A DNA stretch of 64,000 nt from Corbicula japonica (GCA_038501625.1 JAZAYU010000198.1:248001-312000); one strand, 5' to 3'; shown: positions 60,001 through 62,918, counted from the first letter of the stretch. The notes: a model not told the origin generated them from the letters alone. Made by a program: numbers and translations.

Positions 60001-62918
60001 TTAAATTCGTCCGTTTTCGGAAGAAATGACAAGTGAAGAGTCCAGAGAGACAAATGAATTTAATTTTCACTACTGTTTTTTTATTATTGCTTTTTTCAGT
60101 TTGTACCTAATATGATAGTAATTAGAAATCAATAAATTTAACGATTTTCTTGCGATAGAGAAGTTTTTAAACTACTCTCAATAAAGTTCATAGTGAATCA
60201 ATTAATGGCGTTGTGTTTGCTTTATAAGGTTGTTGCTCATTGACCTTTGAAACATCCGTAACTTAAACAGATCTAGCATGACCGATTCCTGCTTTCTCTT
60301 TACAGATTGTGCAAGCGTTTCACGGAAGGCTGAGCTACATTACTGTAGAAAATCTGCTGGAAGTTTCAGTCTTTGTAACAAGTTTTGTATTTGTTCTTGA
60401 TTACAAGACATGTCAGAACAACACTGGATACAGGATGGTTAGATATAATATTGTTTATGTTATTTGAAATTTCTAAATGTTATTTGCAATTCCTGATATG
60501 CATATTTCACTTCTGAATGATCAATATGGATACTCGGATAAATGTTGGAATGTTAGAACATGGTTACGCTTTTGATGCTTGATGCTATCTTTACAAAACG
60601 TAATAGTTCTGCTACTGAACTATTCGGCTTTCCGCCGAAATCCACACTAATGTTTCCTTAGTTTATACTTATAGTAGAGCTTTATCTGTATCGTCAACGT
60701 TATTTTTTTTAAAATAATATTTCCGTTTTTGTAGAGATTTACAATATAAGTTATATAGAAGGAACACAATGCACATGTTTATAAAAAAAGCCTCCAGCTC
60801 CGGTTTTTTTAAATGTCCTCCTATTCGTTTCAGCCAATCAGATGCTTGATATTTGAGACTGGTTTCCGAACTCAGTTTATTAATCTTTAGCCCTTTATTT
60901 CAGGACTGGCAATGGAATTTCGGCAGTATCTCGATAGTATTGGCCTGGATAATGCTTATATTATATATCCAGAAGTTCCCGAAGCTTGGAATCTACGTGG
61001 TCATGTTCAGATACATTCTCTACACGTTCTTCAAATTCTTCCTTGTTTTCTTGCTGTTTATCATCGCCTTTGGACTTGGATTCTTCTGCCTCATTCAAAA
61101 TCAGGTTTGAACTATAATGCTTTTTTATCATAAACTTATAATTAACACGTAACCGAACTCTGAAATGAATTTCTACTGCACACGACTATTAGCAGACCTG
61201 TCAAGTTTACTTCATTTAGAAGGGTCTATGCAATTTAGAATTTTCTATATCATTTAGAGAGAGTCTATATGATTACGAAGGGTCTTTATCGTTAAGGGTG
61301 TGTCTACATAATTGAAGATCCCAACCAAACAGTTTAACTCGGTCTGTATCGAACGTTTTACTAATCACCTTCAGTATTCTTAATAAAAATTAATAAACGG
61401 TTTTAATTGCCTGGTACCTGATTCCTGGTTTGTGGCTGAACACATTTGAGATGGATTATCAATCACTTCTACTAGTTTATCCATTGTAGACACCTTATTC
61501 TACGGCATGGAATGCTATAATCCGGACGTCGGTGATGATGATAGGAGAGTTTGACTACAACGACATCTTCCATGGGGATGATGACATGCACTACTGGTTG
61601 ACTTATGTTCTGTTCTGTTGCTTCCTGATTATCATGACCATCATCATTATGAATTTGCTGGTAAGCAATCATTAAGAATATCGGAAAACTGAAATCCATT
61701 AAATATACATACATCAATAATTCCTTATAAAATTTCTTTCCGTCACTTCAAGTTGGAAAATAAATGTTTACAACTTTCAATAGTCGAAATATGTGAAAGA
61801 CAAAGATATTTTTCTGATTGAATTTACCATCTACAATACAAAATACATGTATTTTCACAACTCTTCACCAGTACGTGTGCAAGTTCGGTTCGCGTCTCCT
61901 AAATAAGCAATTCCAAACTGTATTTAGAATAACGCATGCGGTATAAATTCATTTTAAATATAACACAAAAAATGATTTACCCCAATCTTCATTCTGTTTA
62001 AAGTCATGCTAAGCCTTACACTTGGAGTTGGCTCGAATTTGCTTGTATAGGAATGTCAACTTTGATTCAGATGGGTCTCGATGGATGTTAGCTGATATGT
62101 ATATTGTTTTGTTGACCACCATTCTGACAGATATTTTGTCAATTTTAGGTCGGTTTAGCAGTAGATGACATTAAAGGTGTACAGGAACAGGCTGCTCTCT
62201 CTCGAATTGCCATGAAAGTACAAGTGGTACTGGATATAGAAAGGATTAGCTTGCAATTTACGAGCAGATATTATCAAAAAACTGTATCCGCGTTTTACAA
62301 GGATACAGACTCGATGCAAGCTGCTATAAAGCATTCACAAGAGGTAAGACTTGAGCAATATATTGTCATTTTTAGAAAGACTAGATGTTTTTAGAATGAA
62401 GAAATGTATCAGGTAGAAAAAAAATTAAGTCGCCAAACAATCGAATATAAAAGTACTGCGCTCGGTTCGGCTTAGCTTGTTAAAGGTGATCTTGAAACCA
62501 GCGAAGCAATGTAACTAGGTAGGAAATGATTTGTTTATAATTAATGTATTTCATAGTGATATTATTGGCCAAATGCATACACGATATTAATAAAACATTT
62601 TTGCATTTAATTGAAAAAAGTTAGTTCACCAAATATCTCGTTTAAAAAAAACCCATAAAATTCAGGACGTGGCATAAACGATTCATAATAAGAGAAATAA
62701 TAAAGTAGGTTGCCAACAAATGTAGGCCTCAACAACTTTTAAACATCTTATCATTTCAGTTTGAAGATCAAATGCAGAAAAGTCAACAGAAGATGCTGAA
62801 GAAGGTGGACAAGGTAAAGAATGCTGTGAAGTCTTTGAGAACAGACATGGCGAGGGTAGAGGATATGTTAGAGACTATCATGAAAGCTCAGGACATCAAA
62901 ATGCACACAGAAGACTGA
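1..62918 (+). CDS. TRPA1: TRPA-family cation channel gene, TRPA1-like; 24 exons visible, 5' end outside window
   Basis: Sensory non-selective cation channel of the plasma membrane (thermal or chemical sensing in the TRPA family). The 24 exons listed separately join into 1156 codons with no stop, all introns GT-AG and phases matching. Visible residues: about 17 ankyrin repeats (roughly 10-640), linker (640-790), S1 (795-817), S2 (851-872), S3 (885-904), S4 (921-937), S5 (949-976), pore helix and filter MMIGEFDYNDIF (Gly1000-Glu1001), S6 (1018-1042), the conserved post-S6 stretch GLAVDDIKGVQEQAALSRIAM, and a C-terminal coiled coil ending KMHTED. The ankyrin count, the pore and the post-S6 segment are those of TRPA channels. 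Length fits the family (about 1100-1200), so few N-terminal residues are missing. TRPA1 itself is the best match, but another TRPA subfamily is possible because key cysteines are absent. Introns of 31.5 and 14.6 kb are packed with transposons. Confidence 0.92.
57..495. other. Start of the 31.5-kb first visible intron; GC-rich repeat-like block
   Basis: Non-coding. Bases 95-300 are unlike the AT-rich surroundings: CG-rich, with 'cgcatcgt' recurring several times and alternating with 'tctcgc'. It looks like an old repeat, family unknown. Minus-strand open frames here are by-products of this composition. Confidence 0.5.
496..1503 (-). mobile_element. Mariner-type element, internally deleted, non-autonomous
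   Basis: Terminal inverted repeats CGAGGGCTGTCCGGAAAGTT at both ends (21 bp match), flanked by TA on both sides (494-495, 1504-1505), as for Tc1/mariner. Inside, on the minus strand, lies a broken transposase. A second inverted pair (TCACGGAGCACTTT at 673-686 and its complement at 1314-1327) immediately brackets the coding part, so it may be one element nested in another. A solitary copy of the same right end is at 31506-31542. Confidence 0.8.
673..1129 (-). pseudogene. Mariner-like transposase remnant
   Basis: The frame from 1129 down to 833 reads like the helix-turn-helix N-terminus of mariner transposases (EQRSVIKFCVHANMTPTETW ... KWQSRFRSGDENVLDEKRSG). The frame 882-673 resembles the C-terminal end (GFDREWYKGVYQQRVNRHQK). 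The catalytic DDD core is missing and the two parts are in different frames, so no functional enzyme is encoded. Confidence 0.65.
1664..1897. mobile_element. Palindromic MITE, PIF/Harbinger-like
   Basis: Nearly the whole segment folds on itself: GGCCGGTATTCCATGGTTCC at the left pairs with its near-complement at the right, and the inner arms (ccaaagatatcg) also pair. It is flanked by TTA on both sides, fitting the TWA duplication of PIF/Harbinger. CG-rich. Overlapping open frames on both strands come from the palindrome and are not genes. Confidence 0.75.
1898..2732. other. Intron sequence with nothing recognised
   Basis: AT-rich, no repeat or coding signal I can name. It abuts the left end of the 28-kb foldback structure. 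Confidence 0.5.
2733..5330 (+). repeat. Left satellite array (arm of the 28-kb element)
   Basis: Built from short modules: 'cagcagtgacagcagtaaga' and the near-palindrome 'gatcttactgccgcagtaag'. The outer 0.3 kb uses 'tcgtttttactgcggcagta' modules. The inner part is a higher-order repeat of about 250 bp (251 bp between equivalent points at 4459 and 4710) containing 'gatgttctaaaaccacaaaa' and 'ttagatttaacaaaacaata' spacers. Open frames of 60-80 codons recur once per period because the period preserves frame; they are not genes. Confidence 0.95.
5331..5729 (+). repeat. Spacer repeat X, copy 1 (gtgatccgga-containing)
   Basis: Sequence beginning 'aataaactttgatgagtgat' through 'ttactgtctttttt' to 'gcgattcttt'-like end is repeated at 5981-6350 with few differences, partly at 6370-6460, and in diverged form at 18640-18790. 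Contains three GTGATCCGGA motifs. Non-coding. Confidence 0.8.
5730..5980 (+). repeat. Satellite block between the X copies
   Basis: Same 'gcagtgacagcagtaagatc' modules as the main array, of the outer 'cgtttttactgcggcag' type, somewhat degenerate. Confidence 0.85.
5981..6479 (+). repeat. Spacer repeat X, copy 2 plus partial copy
   Basis: Direct repeat of 5334-5715 (same order of motifs, GTGATCCGGA included). At 6365-6460 the Pro-less 'ttattccgaat...actattttgag' section occurs again in diverged form. Non-coding. Confidence 0.8.
6480..6583 (+). repeat. Satellite block interrupted by the TTAA element
   Basis: Ordinary array sequence up to 'gatgttcttagat'. In intact units this continues 'ttaacaaaac'; here the TTAA element sits at exactly that point and the array resumes at 8723. 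Confidence 0.9.
6782..6808 (+). promoter_or_regulatory. Subterminal inverted block with TGACGTCA (left copy)
   Basis: Exact inverted partner at 8493-8519. Includes TGACGTCA (CREB/ATF consensus) and ACTTCCGGT (ETS-type core). The DNA around it is CG-rich, as in a promoter. Function inferred only. Confidence 0.4.
8493..8519 (-). promoter_or_regulatory. Subterminal inverted block with TGACGTCA (right copy)
   Basis: Exact reverse complement of 6782-6808. Neighbouring sequence (CG-rich, 'tctcgcgaga' palindrome at about 8536) is promoter-like. Confidence 0.4.
8723..9600 (+). repeat. Continuation of the left satellite arm, degenerating inward
   Basis: Same modules as 2733-5330. From about 9180 the units become diverged (for example 'cagtagtggcaacagtgg'), marking the inner edge of the arm. 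Confidence 0.9.
9667..10225. mobile_element. Probable MITE rich in 'atcggt' repeats
   Basis: Weak inverted ends (cagttatacagacggtcggt at the left, a similar 'agttacacagagtcatcggt' in complement at the right). The inside is dense in 'gatcggtt/atcggtga' direct repeats, for example three 'ttgtagacaggttgtc'-type units at 9910-9960. No coding sequence. Confidence 0.45.
10316..10370. repeat. Long near-perfect hairpin
   Basis: CCGAATGCGACCCGC pairs exactly with GCGGGTCGCATTCGG across a 3-4 nt loop, and the stem extends outward through ggggaaagc/gcttttccc. CG-rich, in AT-rich DNA. Not a bacterial terminator; more likely a transposon end or old palindrome. Confidence 0.6.
10645..14402. mobile_element. 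3.8-kb foldback element with 0.7-kb inverted arms
   Basis: Left arm 10645-11308 and right arm 13662-14402 are inverted copies: TAGACTCTTTCTCCGTCGTT at the left edge and its complement at the right, GGCCTCTGATTGGCT, GGCGGCTATAGCCGCCAGA, and the inner limit TGCGCAGTGAAACAGTCAA. The arms differ by small indels, so it is old. The 2.4-kb interior is AT-rich with no recognisable transposase. Confidence 0.75.
14403..18639. other. Interior of the 28-kb element, nothing recognised
   Basis: AT-rich. Scattered items only: 'caatcgagcacgctc' at about 14842 with an inverted relative near 13597; two short related stretches 'tgcaaat..gaatgtt.tcagaag' at 15420 and 15545; an A10G9 run near 15490; a run of C at about 18250; two 'tgt(g)(a/g)cccggcttta' units near 17670 and 17720. 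The longest open frame (15374-15015, minus, 119 codons) resembles nothing I know. Confidence 0.5.
18640..18790 (+). repeat. Spacer repeat X, diverged third copy
   Basis: 'tttttggactcggaaagtaa', 'ttcaggcgacagtcg' and 'accatgtttgacgtgattcg' follow the same order as in 5560-5650, with substitutions. It links the middle of the 28-kb structure to its left arm. Confidence 0.6.
19259..19490. mobile_element. MITE with inverted ends (atttaatttcgcg)
   Basis: Left end 'actgtaccttcatttaattt' and right end in complement 'actgtgaaatcatttaattt', then 'cgcg(g/a)gg' on both. Interior has repeated 'aatttcgcg' words in both orientations. About 230 bp, no ORF. Confidence 0.65.
20508..22518. mobile_element. 2-kb DNA element with 76-bp inverted repeats and ATACA duplication
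   Basis: Ends CACAGTGTCTAAGCGTACAG inverted at 20508 and 22518; the inverted match runs about 76 bp with three or four mismatches (to 'gatcacatagttgcttac'). ATACA occurs directly outside both ends (20503-20507, 22519-22523). Inside, 'gcgtacag/ctgtacgc' words recur near 20955, 22010 and 22070, possible transposase sites. Superfamily unknown. Outside, 20448-20485 and 22592-22630 are similar in direct orientation. The only in-element frames are short. Confidence 0.7.
22519..23671. repeat. Non-coding, with two widespread bivalve-type repeat fragments
   Basis: 23223-23265 ('acaagagggccaaatgg' ... 'atcgctcacc') resembles a repeat start that is very common in bivalve genomes. 23609-23665 has 'cagtgtagatccagatcagc' facing 'atctacactgt', another common bivalve MITE type. 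Recognition is from memory, not a search. Confidence 0.45.
23672..23913 (+). repeat. Two tandem 117-bp copies, nearly identical
   Basis: Copies 23672-23788 and 23797-23913 differ at one base that I can see (cttaact / ctttact), separated by 8 bp. Each opens with the hairpin actggcgc-gcat-gcgccagt. CG-rich. The open frame at 23780-24049 overlaps it by chance. Confidence 0.85.
24390..24612 (-). repeat. Promoter-like module shared (inverted) with 7430-7640
   Basis: In complement it reads gaggcggagtt..., gaaatcgat, ttgcttaacc, then 'ttttgaataaacggatgtcg' and 'gtctgggg', the same order as 7430-7640 inside the TTAA element. It lies directly upstream of the hAT remnant. CG-rich with a 'gtcacgtgac' palindrome nearby at 24289. 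Confidence 0.6.
24975..25331 (+). pseudogene. hAT transposase remnant, N-terminal part (ZNF862/TTF-type)
   Basis: Open frame of 118 codons, Ser/Thr/Pro-rich (SFPDSPSRATLTTPSTPSRR), ending with PKWKKVYFWLQEVGN, which resembles the beginning of the TTF-type zinc finger of ZNF862-like hAT proteins. After this it runs into T-rich sequence and a stop, so the finger is truncated. Probably first exon of an internally deleted element. Assignment is tentative and rests partly on the C-terminal piece that follows. Confidence 0.45.
25688..25870 (+). pseudogene. hAT transposase remnant, C-terminal dimerisation exon
   Basis: After 'aatttcag' the frame reads EWGFSTLSRVKTKLRSRLNN then LNSLLMISMEGPNVLKFDY ... 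WAQEKKRLLKV and a stop. This matches the C-terminal dimerisation end of hAT transposases of the ZNF862/KIAA1586 type (ERGFS..NRIKT.LR..L, LMMISMEGP). The catalytic middle is absent between here and 25331. Non-functional. Confidence 0.75.
25874..27555. other. Interior of the 28-kb element, right part
   Basis: Mostly AT-rich and unrecognised. At 26875-26930 'cacatgcctactagaat' is directly repeated. The last 150 bp before the array (27400-27500) is CG-richer with 'gctggactgcttcgctagtc'. No ORF of note. Confidence 0.45.
27556..30774 (-). repeat. Right satellite array (arm of the 28-kb element)
   Basis: Reverse-complement version of the left array: 'gatcttactgctgtcactgc', 'ttactgcggcagtaagat', with the same AT spacers in complement. 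The higher-order period is again about 240-250 bp (29264, 29515, 29754 are equivalent points). 'gccgcagtaaaaacgatc' outer-type modules lie at both edges (27560-28010 and 30470-30720), with the higher-order part between. Confidence 0.95.
30775..31249. other. Intron between the 28-kb element and the first MITE copy
   Basis: AT-rich. Contains 'ttcctgatatgcatatttca' (31067-31086), the complement of the motif triplicated at 57323-57625. Confidence 0.5.
31250..31394. mobile_element. Palindromic MITE, copy 1
   Basis: 'aaggttataaaactgag' to 'ctcagttttataacctt', with arms 'gcatctgattggctgaaatg' pairing with 'catttcagccaatcagatgc'. About 140 bp, almost a perfect hairpin. 210 bp upstream of exon 2. Confidence 0.9.
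31506..31542. repeat. Solitary mariner end
   Basis: 'ccttgtctgcgaactttccg' continuing 'gtcagccctca' matches the right end of the element at 496-1503 in the same orientation. No partner end nearby. It lies 65 bp before the acceptor of exon 2. Confidence 0.7.
31607..31769 (+). CDS. TRPA1: TRPA exon 2: ankyrin repeats 1-2
   Basis: Acceptor tactttcag, donor GCTA|GTATGT (phase 0 in, phase 1 out). Encodes CARNGYVDAAKRLLQ and the canonical ankyrin motif GLTPLHYAARYNHFQIVELL. It lies between two copies of the palindromic MITE (31250-31394 and 31936-32080). The following intron (31770-32491) holds the second MITE copy and a diverged inverted repeat at about 32305-32410. Confidence 0.93.
31936..32080. 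mobile_element. Palindromic MITE, copy 2
   Basis: Same family as 31250-31394; the centre 'gaaatggcgacc/agtcgccatttc' is intact. It lies 167 bp after exon 2. Confidence 0.9.
32492..32637 (+). CDS. TRPA1: TRPA exon 3: ankyrin repeat 3 with basic insert
   Basis: Acceptor ttctcgcag, donor GACAG|GTAAGT (phase 1 in, 0 out). Ankyrin start HEGITPLQYACR is followed by a strongly basic, then Ser/Pro-rich insert (KRKRKKSKQ ... SSMSPEKRQ) that interrupts the repeat; the repeat's second half is in the next exon. The intron 32638-33674 holds a shortened MITE copy (33507-33620) and nothing else I recognise. Confidence 0.9.
33507..33620. mobile_element. Palindromic MITE, copy 3 (centre deleted)
   Basis: Starts 'acgttataaaactgagtttg', ends 'ctcagctttataaccttgg'. 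The second half of the inner hairpin is missing ('ggcgactggatttgagactg'). It ends 55 bp before exon 4. Confidence 0.85.
33675..33863 (+). CDS. TRPA1: TRPA exon 4: ankyrin repeats 3-4
   Basis: Acceptor tttgacag, donor GTTAAT|GTGAGT, both phase 0, 63 codons. Contains TICFLIEHGADITHQDD (end of repeat 3) and GLTALHHAAQRGDEIACQQL (repeat 4). The following intron (33864-34592) carries a tRNA-like repeat on the minus strand at 34165-34300. Confidence 0.93.
34165..34300 (-). repeat. tRNA-like dispersed repeat, copy A
   Basis: The complement of 'agtgcctctagctgggagcg' ... 'ggttttt(c)ggatagccct' matches 58330-58462 in order and motifs. In the minus direction it has 'ggttagctctgttggt', like a tRNA A box, but no good cloverleaf. 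Possibly a SINE. Confidence 0.5.
34593..34811 (+). CDS. TRPA1: TRPA exon 5: ankyrin repeats 5-6
   Basis: Acceptor caatttcag, donor AAACTG|GTAAGT, phase 0 at both ends, 73 codons. Ankyrin cores RMTPLHTACCQGESDIARQL and LSTPLHEAATVGDTKIARVI. The following short intron (34812-35019) holds nothing recognisable. Confidence 0.94.
35020..35119 (+). CDS. TRPA1: TRPA exon 6: ankyrin repeat 7
   Basis: Acceptor gcattgtag, donor AGAG|GTTTGT (phase 0 in, 1 out). Encodes the core DGNTPLMLAVESGRYKFALS. The first G of the glycine codon is here and the rest is at 49708, so the codon is split by a 14.6-kb intron that contains the 14.3-kb hAT-ended element. Confidence 0.91.
35468..38407 (+). repeat. Inner inverted arm, left (interrupted by composite insertion)
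   Basis: 35468-35794 plus 38251-38407 together match the complement of 48127-48613 almost base for base (about 490 bp). Four 'gatgtcgt(g/a)caca' motifs recur in each arm. The arm is split by the insertion at 35795-38250. Confidence 0.88.
35795..38250. mobile_element. Composite insertion: two identical 672-bp repeats around 1.1 kb
   Basis: The unit TTAAGGAGGTAG ... CTGCCACCTTAA occurs at 35795-36466 and 37579-38250, same orientation, no difference seen and no indel (constant offset 1784). Each unit has imperfect inverted ends and TTAA at its borders. Between them is 1112 bp of non-coding DNA. The uninterrupted site is preserved in the opposite arm near 48290. Not a normal LTR element: no TG...CA, no primer site, no coding. 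Confidence 0.8.
38408..42421. other. Interior of the 14.3-kb element, nothing recognised
   Basis: AT-rich, no convincing coding sequence. A short palindrome 'cagatctaacaaactgttagatctg' type lies at about 41117-41142; its flank 'gttagatctgact' recurs at 62995. Several 60-110 codon frames have no recognisable content. Confidence 0.5.
42422..46000. repeat. Repeat cluster: three 250-bp modules and many 'ataaccatagttat' motifs
   Basis: Modules starting around 42422, 43087 and 44284 share 'catttcaatgctgttaa', 'attgagtttgtaat', 'actggtgaggtgaaaaatgc' and 'gagactcagagatcagtagg'. They are followed by dozens of variants of 'ataaccatagttattg' and 'ccaataactatggatatcgg' in both orientations (42655-42910, 43040-43080, 43320-43450, 43970-44130, 44240-44285, 44515-44635, 45530-45625, 45925-45985). 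The motif is itself near-palindromic. Non-coding. Confidence 0.8.
44641..45522. mobile_element. TA-flanked element inserted in the repeat cluster
   Basis: Ends AGGCTCCAACGTT and, in complement, AGGCTCCAATGTT, with TA outside both (44639-44640, 45523-45524), as in Tc1/mariner-type MITEs. Inner ends are rich in 'cgtttac'. Contains a tandem pair 'cttagtggtgtaaataaaat' at 45318-45370. The part 44894-45180 is similar to 45626-45915 outside the element, so the history is more complex than one insertion. Confidence 0.6.
46385..46570 (+). repeat. Dispersed mollusc-type repeat fragment
   Basis: 'tcctgcttgatcatctgtgc', 'aagtttgaaagaaatccg' and 'gagaagttgatgccacaag' follow the wording of a repeat very common in bivalve genomes. 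The open frame across it is not a gene. Based on memory of the repeat type. Confidence 0.45.
46731..46946 (-). CDS. Possible isolated coding exon, product unknown
   Basis: Minus strand, 72 codons from ATG at 46946 to a donor AAAG|GTAGGA at 46731/46730. The composition is protein-like (KEPLLKVKSLLVEAYPRPSP, YCLTHEVRLAHNPK) with few stops nearby and a splice site where the plausible sequence ends. I do not recognise it and found no partner exon. It could be an exon fragment captured inside the 14.3-kb element, or chance. Confidence 0.3.
46947..48126. other. Interior of the 14.3-kb element, AT-rich
   Basis: Nothing recognised. Confidence 0.5.
48127..48613 (-). repeat. Inner inverted arm, right (uninterrupted)
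   Basis: Reverse complement of the left inner arm, including the motifs 'tgtgtacgacatc' and 'tgtgcacgacatc' (two each). Near 48285-48300 it shows the empty target 'aatattaaatgac' of the composite insertion. An open frame (48293-48030, minus) crosses it and also appears in the left arm at 38301; it follows the repeat and has no recognisable domain. Confidence 0.88.
48614..49543. other. Right end region of the 14.3-kb element
   Basis: Non-coding. The last 90 bp has the atccggatag/atatccggata repeats next to the terminal inverted repeat. The left side has a shorter and different counterpart (35345-35467), so the arms are asymmetric outside the inner repeat. Confidence 0.6.
49708..49903 (+). CDS. 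TRPA1: TRPA exon 7: ankyrin repeats 8-9
   Basis: Acceptor tcctgacag, donor GACAA|GTAAGT (phase 1 in, 2 out). Ankyrin cores HMTPLHLAAIKGDIRIVQLL and HQTPLHKAALFNNTDCITCL. The exon starts only 157 bp after the right target duplication of the 14.3-kb element. The intron 49904-50877 holds a short relative of the tRNA-like repeat (about 49945-50035) and a tRNA-derived sequence (50425-50500). Confidence 0.94.
50425..50500 (+). repeat. tRNA-derived sequence (SINE head or tRNA pseudogene)
   Basis: 'gtagtggttatcacattcgc' is a good A-box region of the tRNA-Val type and 'ggttcaatact' a near B box, but the anticodon and T arms do not pair well. A T-run follows. Not a working tRNA. Confidence 0.55.
50878..51061 (+). 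CDS. TRPA1: TRPA exon 8: ankyrin repeats 10-11
   Basis: Acceptor ttttttttgcag, donor CTAGAG|GTACAT (phase 2 in, 0 out). Cores NFTPLLLAVCYGHAQAVKLL and DRTAIYLAAEENKLDVLE. The intron 51062-51748 holds a full palindromic MITE copy (51473-51617). Confidence 0.94.
51473..51617. mobile_element. Palindromic MITE, copy 4
   Basis: Centre 'ggctgaaatggcgaccagtc' complete. The outer ends are diverged ('aaaatcataaactaaat'). Confidence 0.85.
51749..51862 (+). CDS. TRPA1: TRPA exon 9: ankyrin repeat 12
   Basis: Acceptor gattttag, donor GTACAG|GTCTGT, phase 0 at both ends, 38 codons. Opens VLLEHNKNTEKPLINNRDEC and has the repeat core NAPIHVAARLGHLRIVQ. The following intron (51863-52251) shows nothing notable. 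Confidence 0.92.
52252..52340 (+). CDS. TRPA1: TRPA exon 10: ankyrin repeats 12-13
   Basis: Acceptor ttcaattaag, donor ACAAG|GTATTG (phase 0 in, 2 out). Encodes CLINHGADLFSKNDLEQT then PIHMASVNGWT. The intron 52341-52615 is unremarkable. Confidence 0.92.
52616..52762 (+). CDS. TRPA1: TRPA exon 11: ankyrin repeat 14
   Basis: Acceptor tttttcag, donor GTTAG|GTTAGA (phase 2 in, 2 out). Core SNTALHLAATGGHIKLVETL. The intron 52763-53384 contains an isolated atccggatatcc-rich fragment (52860-52945) resembling the ends of the 14.3-kb element. Confidence 0.93.
52860..52945. repeat. Isolated atccggatatcc-rich fragment
   Basis: 'ccgaatatccggatatcc' and 'ccgatatccggatc' are like the subterminal repeats of the 14.3-kb element, but without its TIR. 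Probably a relic of a related insertion. Confidence 0.55.
53385..53496 (+). CDS. TRPA1: TRPA exon 12: ankyrin repeat 15
   Basis: Acceptor catatttcag, donor CTTGAT|GTATTT (phase 2 in, 0 out). Core RTPLGCAASQGHLKTVRKLV. The intron 53497-53995 is AT-rich with no feature I can name. Confidence 0.91.
53996..54135 (+). CDS. TRPA1: TRPA exon 13: ankyrin repeats 16-17
   Basis: Acceptor ctattaaaag, donor CACCA|GTAAGT (phase 0 in, 2 out). Cores MTPLMMAAANGHANVVEYLI and GHNCLDLAIMKDH. The ATG at its first codon is an internal methionine (the preceding exon supplies LD before MTPL), not a start. Intron 54136-54403 is unremarkable. Confidence 0.93.
54404..54519 (+). CDS. TRPA1: TRPA exon 14: end of ankyrin domain and start of linker
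   Basis: Acceptor atattttaag, donor ATGCCAG|GTAAAC (phase 2 in, 1 out). Encodes DVALEIVKSESWKYALRN, then TPLRKLIRKMPE, matching the pre-linker segment of TRPA1 where the LPE motif sits. Intron 54520-54834 holds nothing recognised. Confidence 0.91.
54835..55026 (+). CDS. TRPA1: TRPA exon 15: linker (allosteric region)
   Basis: Acceptor tattctttag, donor GAGAAA|GTAAGA (phase 1 in, 1 out). Contains VAETVFDRC, whose Cys (visible residue 666) aligns with one of the three main electrophile cysteines of vertebrate TRPA1; the other two positions are Val658 and an Asp in FNFEFLDD. The C-terminal part is highly charged. The intron 55027-55996 is AT-rich with no clear feature. Confidence 0.9.
55997..56068 (+). 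CDS. TRPA1: TRPA exon 16: charged linker
   Basis: Acceptor ttctccttcag, donor GGCGAG|GTATTA (phase 1 in, 1 out). 24 codons, MKEEQVKENEGFNWDKLRPF. No domain by itself; it is placed by its splice signals and by frame agreement with both neighbours. Intron 56069-56591: nothing recognised. Confidence 0.85.
56592..56659 (+). CDS. TRPA1: TRPA exon 17: linker before pre-S1
   Basis: Acceptor ttattttcag, donor ATAATG|GTATAA (phase 1 in, 0 out). Encodes HELVPYTTESNDFMKNHPMM, which leads into the pre-S1 helix of the next exon. Intron 56660-56973 is AT-rich. Confidence 0.87.
56974..57143 (+). CDS. TRPA1: TRPA exon 18: pre-S1 and transmembrane S1
   Basis: Acceptor aattttcag, donor GGAAT|GTAAGT (phase 0 in, 2 out). 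REELLDHPLVTALRRHKW matches the TRPA1 pre-S1 helix, with the Lys before Trp conserved, followed by hydrophobic S1 (VFYYISFVSYLIFLGFLTGY). The intron 57144-57935 contains a triplicated 105-bp unit (57323-57625). Confidence 0.94.
57323..57625 (+). repeat. Three tandem copies of a 105-bp unit
   Basis: Units start at 57323, 57429 and 57533 with 'ttagaatgattaattgtaac' and include 'gaaatatgcatatcaggaaa' and 'cactttctccccaca'. The inner motif also occurs at 25388-25420, and in complement at 31067 and 60486. Confidence 0.88.
57936..58074 (+). CDS. TRPA1: TRPA exon 19: S1-S2 loop and S2
   Basis: Acceptor ttatttgcag, donor AAAGAG|GTTAGT (phase 2 in, 0 out). Polar extracellular loop (DKSNFPTATGNNDCEKYEN) then S2 (FAQIAKYVIMILDVIYFLKE). 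The 2.2-kb intron 58075-60305 holds a tRNA-like repeat and a SINE. Confidence 0.93.
58290..58465 (+). repeat. tRNA-like dispersed repeat, copy B
   Basis: 'gggctatccgatcaaccttt' then 'cacggatagctcagttgctc', like a tRNA A box, to 'gctcccagctagaggcac'. Inverted relative at 34165-34300; the first 90 bp also at about 49945-50035. Confidence 0.5.
58940..59240 (+). repeat. tRNA-derived SINE with mollusc-type central domain
   Basis: tRNA-like head: 'agggtggtgcagtggtaacg' (A box), 'gagttcgaatcccg' (B box). A body follows with 'gccgggcacgttaaagaatc' and 'ctcttcgaaaagagc', as in V-SINE/RUDI-type molluscan SINEs. The A and B boxes are intact pol III signals. Located in the TRPA intron between exons 19 and 20. 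The open frame across it is not a gene. Confidence 0.7.
60306..60437 (+). CDS. TRPA1: TRPA exon 20: S2-S3 linker and S3
   Basis: Acceptor tttacag, donor AGGATG|GTTAGA, phase 0 at both ends, 44 codons. S3 is VENLLEVSVFVTSFVFVLDY. The S3-S4 loop has a possible N-glycosylation site (NNTG). The intron 60438-60903 ends in half of the palindromic MITE. Confidence 0.94.
60828..60894. mobile_element. Palindromic MITE, right half only (copy 5)
   Basis: 'ttcagccaatcagatgcttg' ... 'gagactggtttcc' ... 'ctcagtttattaatcttt'. The left half is absent. It ends 9 bp before the exon 21 start and covers the branch-point region of that acceptor. Confidence 0.8.
60904..61104 (+). CDS. TRPA1: TRPA exon 21: S4, S4-S5 linker and S5
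   Basis: Acceptor tttatttcag, donor AATCAG|GTTTGA, phase 0 at both ends, 67 codons. WQWNFGSISIVLAWIMLILY (S4), KFPKLGIYVVMFRYIL (linker) and FKFFLVFLLFIIAFGLGFF (S5) follow the TRPA1 pattern closely. Intron 61105-61489 holds nothing recognised. Confidence 0.96.
61490..61660 (+). CDS. TRPA1: TRPA exon 22: pore and S6
   Basis: Acceptor ccattgtag, donor TTGCTG|GTAAGC, phase 0 at both ends, 57 codons. Pore helix and filter TSVMMIGEFDYNDIF (TRPA1 pores read MMLGD-type here; the acid after Gly is Glu). Acidic outer loop HGDDDMHYW and S6 VLFCCFLIIMTIIIMNLL. Intron 61661-62148: nothing recognised. Confidence 0.96.
62149..62343 (+). CDS. TRPA1: TRPA exon 23: TRP-like segment and C-terminal helices
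   Basis: Acceptor caattttag, donor CAAGAG|GTAAGA, phase 0 at both ends, 65 codons. VGLAVDDIKGVQEQAALSRI directly follows S6 and is the family-diagnostic TRP-like helix. A hydrophilic helical region follows. Intron 62344-62759: nothing recognised. Confidence 0.96.
62760..62918 (+). CDS. TRPA1: TRPA exon 24: C-terminal coiled coil and stop
   Basis: Acceptor atcatttcag; 52 codons and TGA at 62916-62918. The sequence (KMLKKVDKVKNAVKSLRTDM ... VEDMLETIM) has heptad spacing of hydrophobics, matching the tetramer-forming C-terminal coiled coil of TRPA channels. Confidence 0.94.
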   Translation, partial: FEDQMQKSQQKMLKKVDKVKNAVKSLRTDMARVEDMLETIMKAQDIKMHTED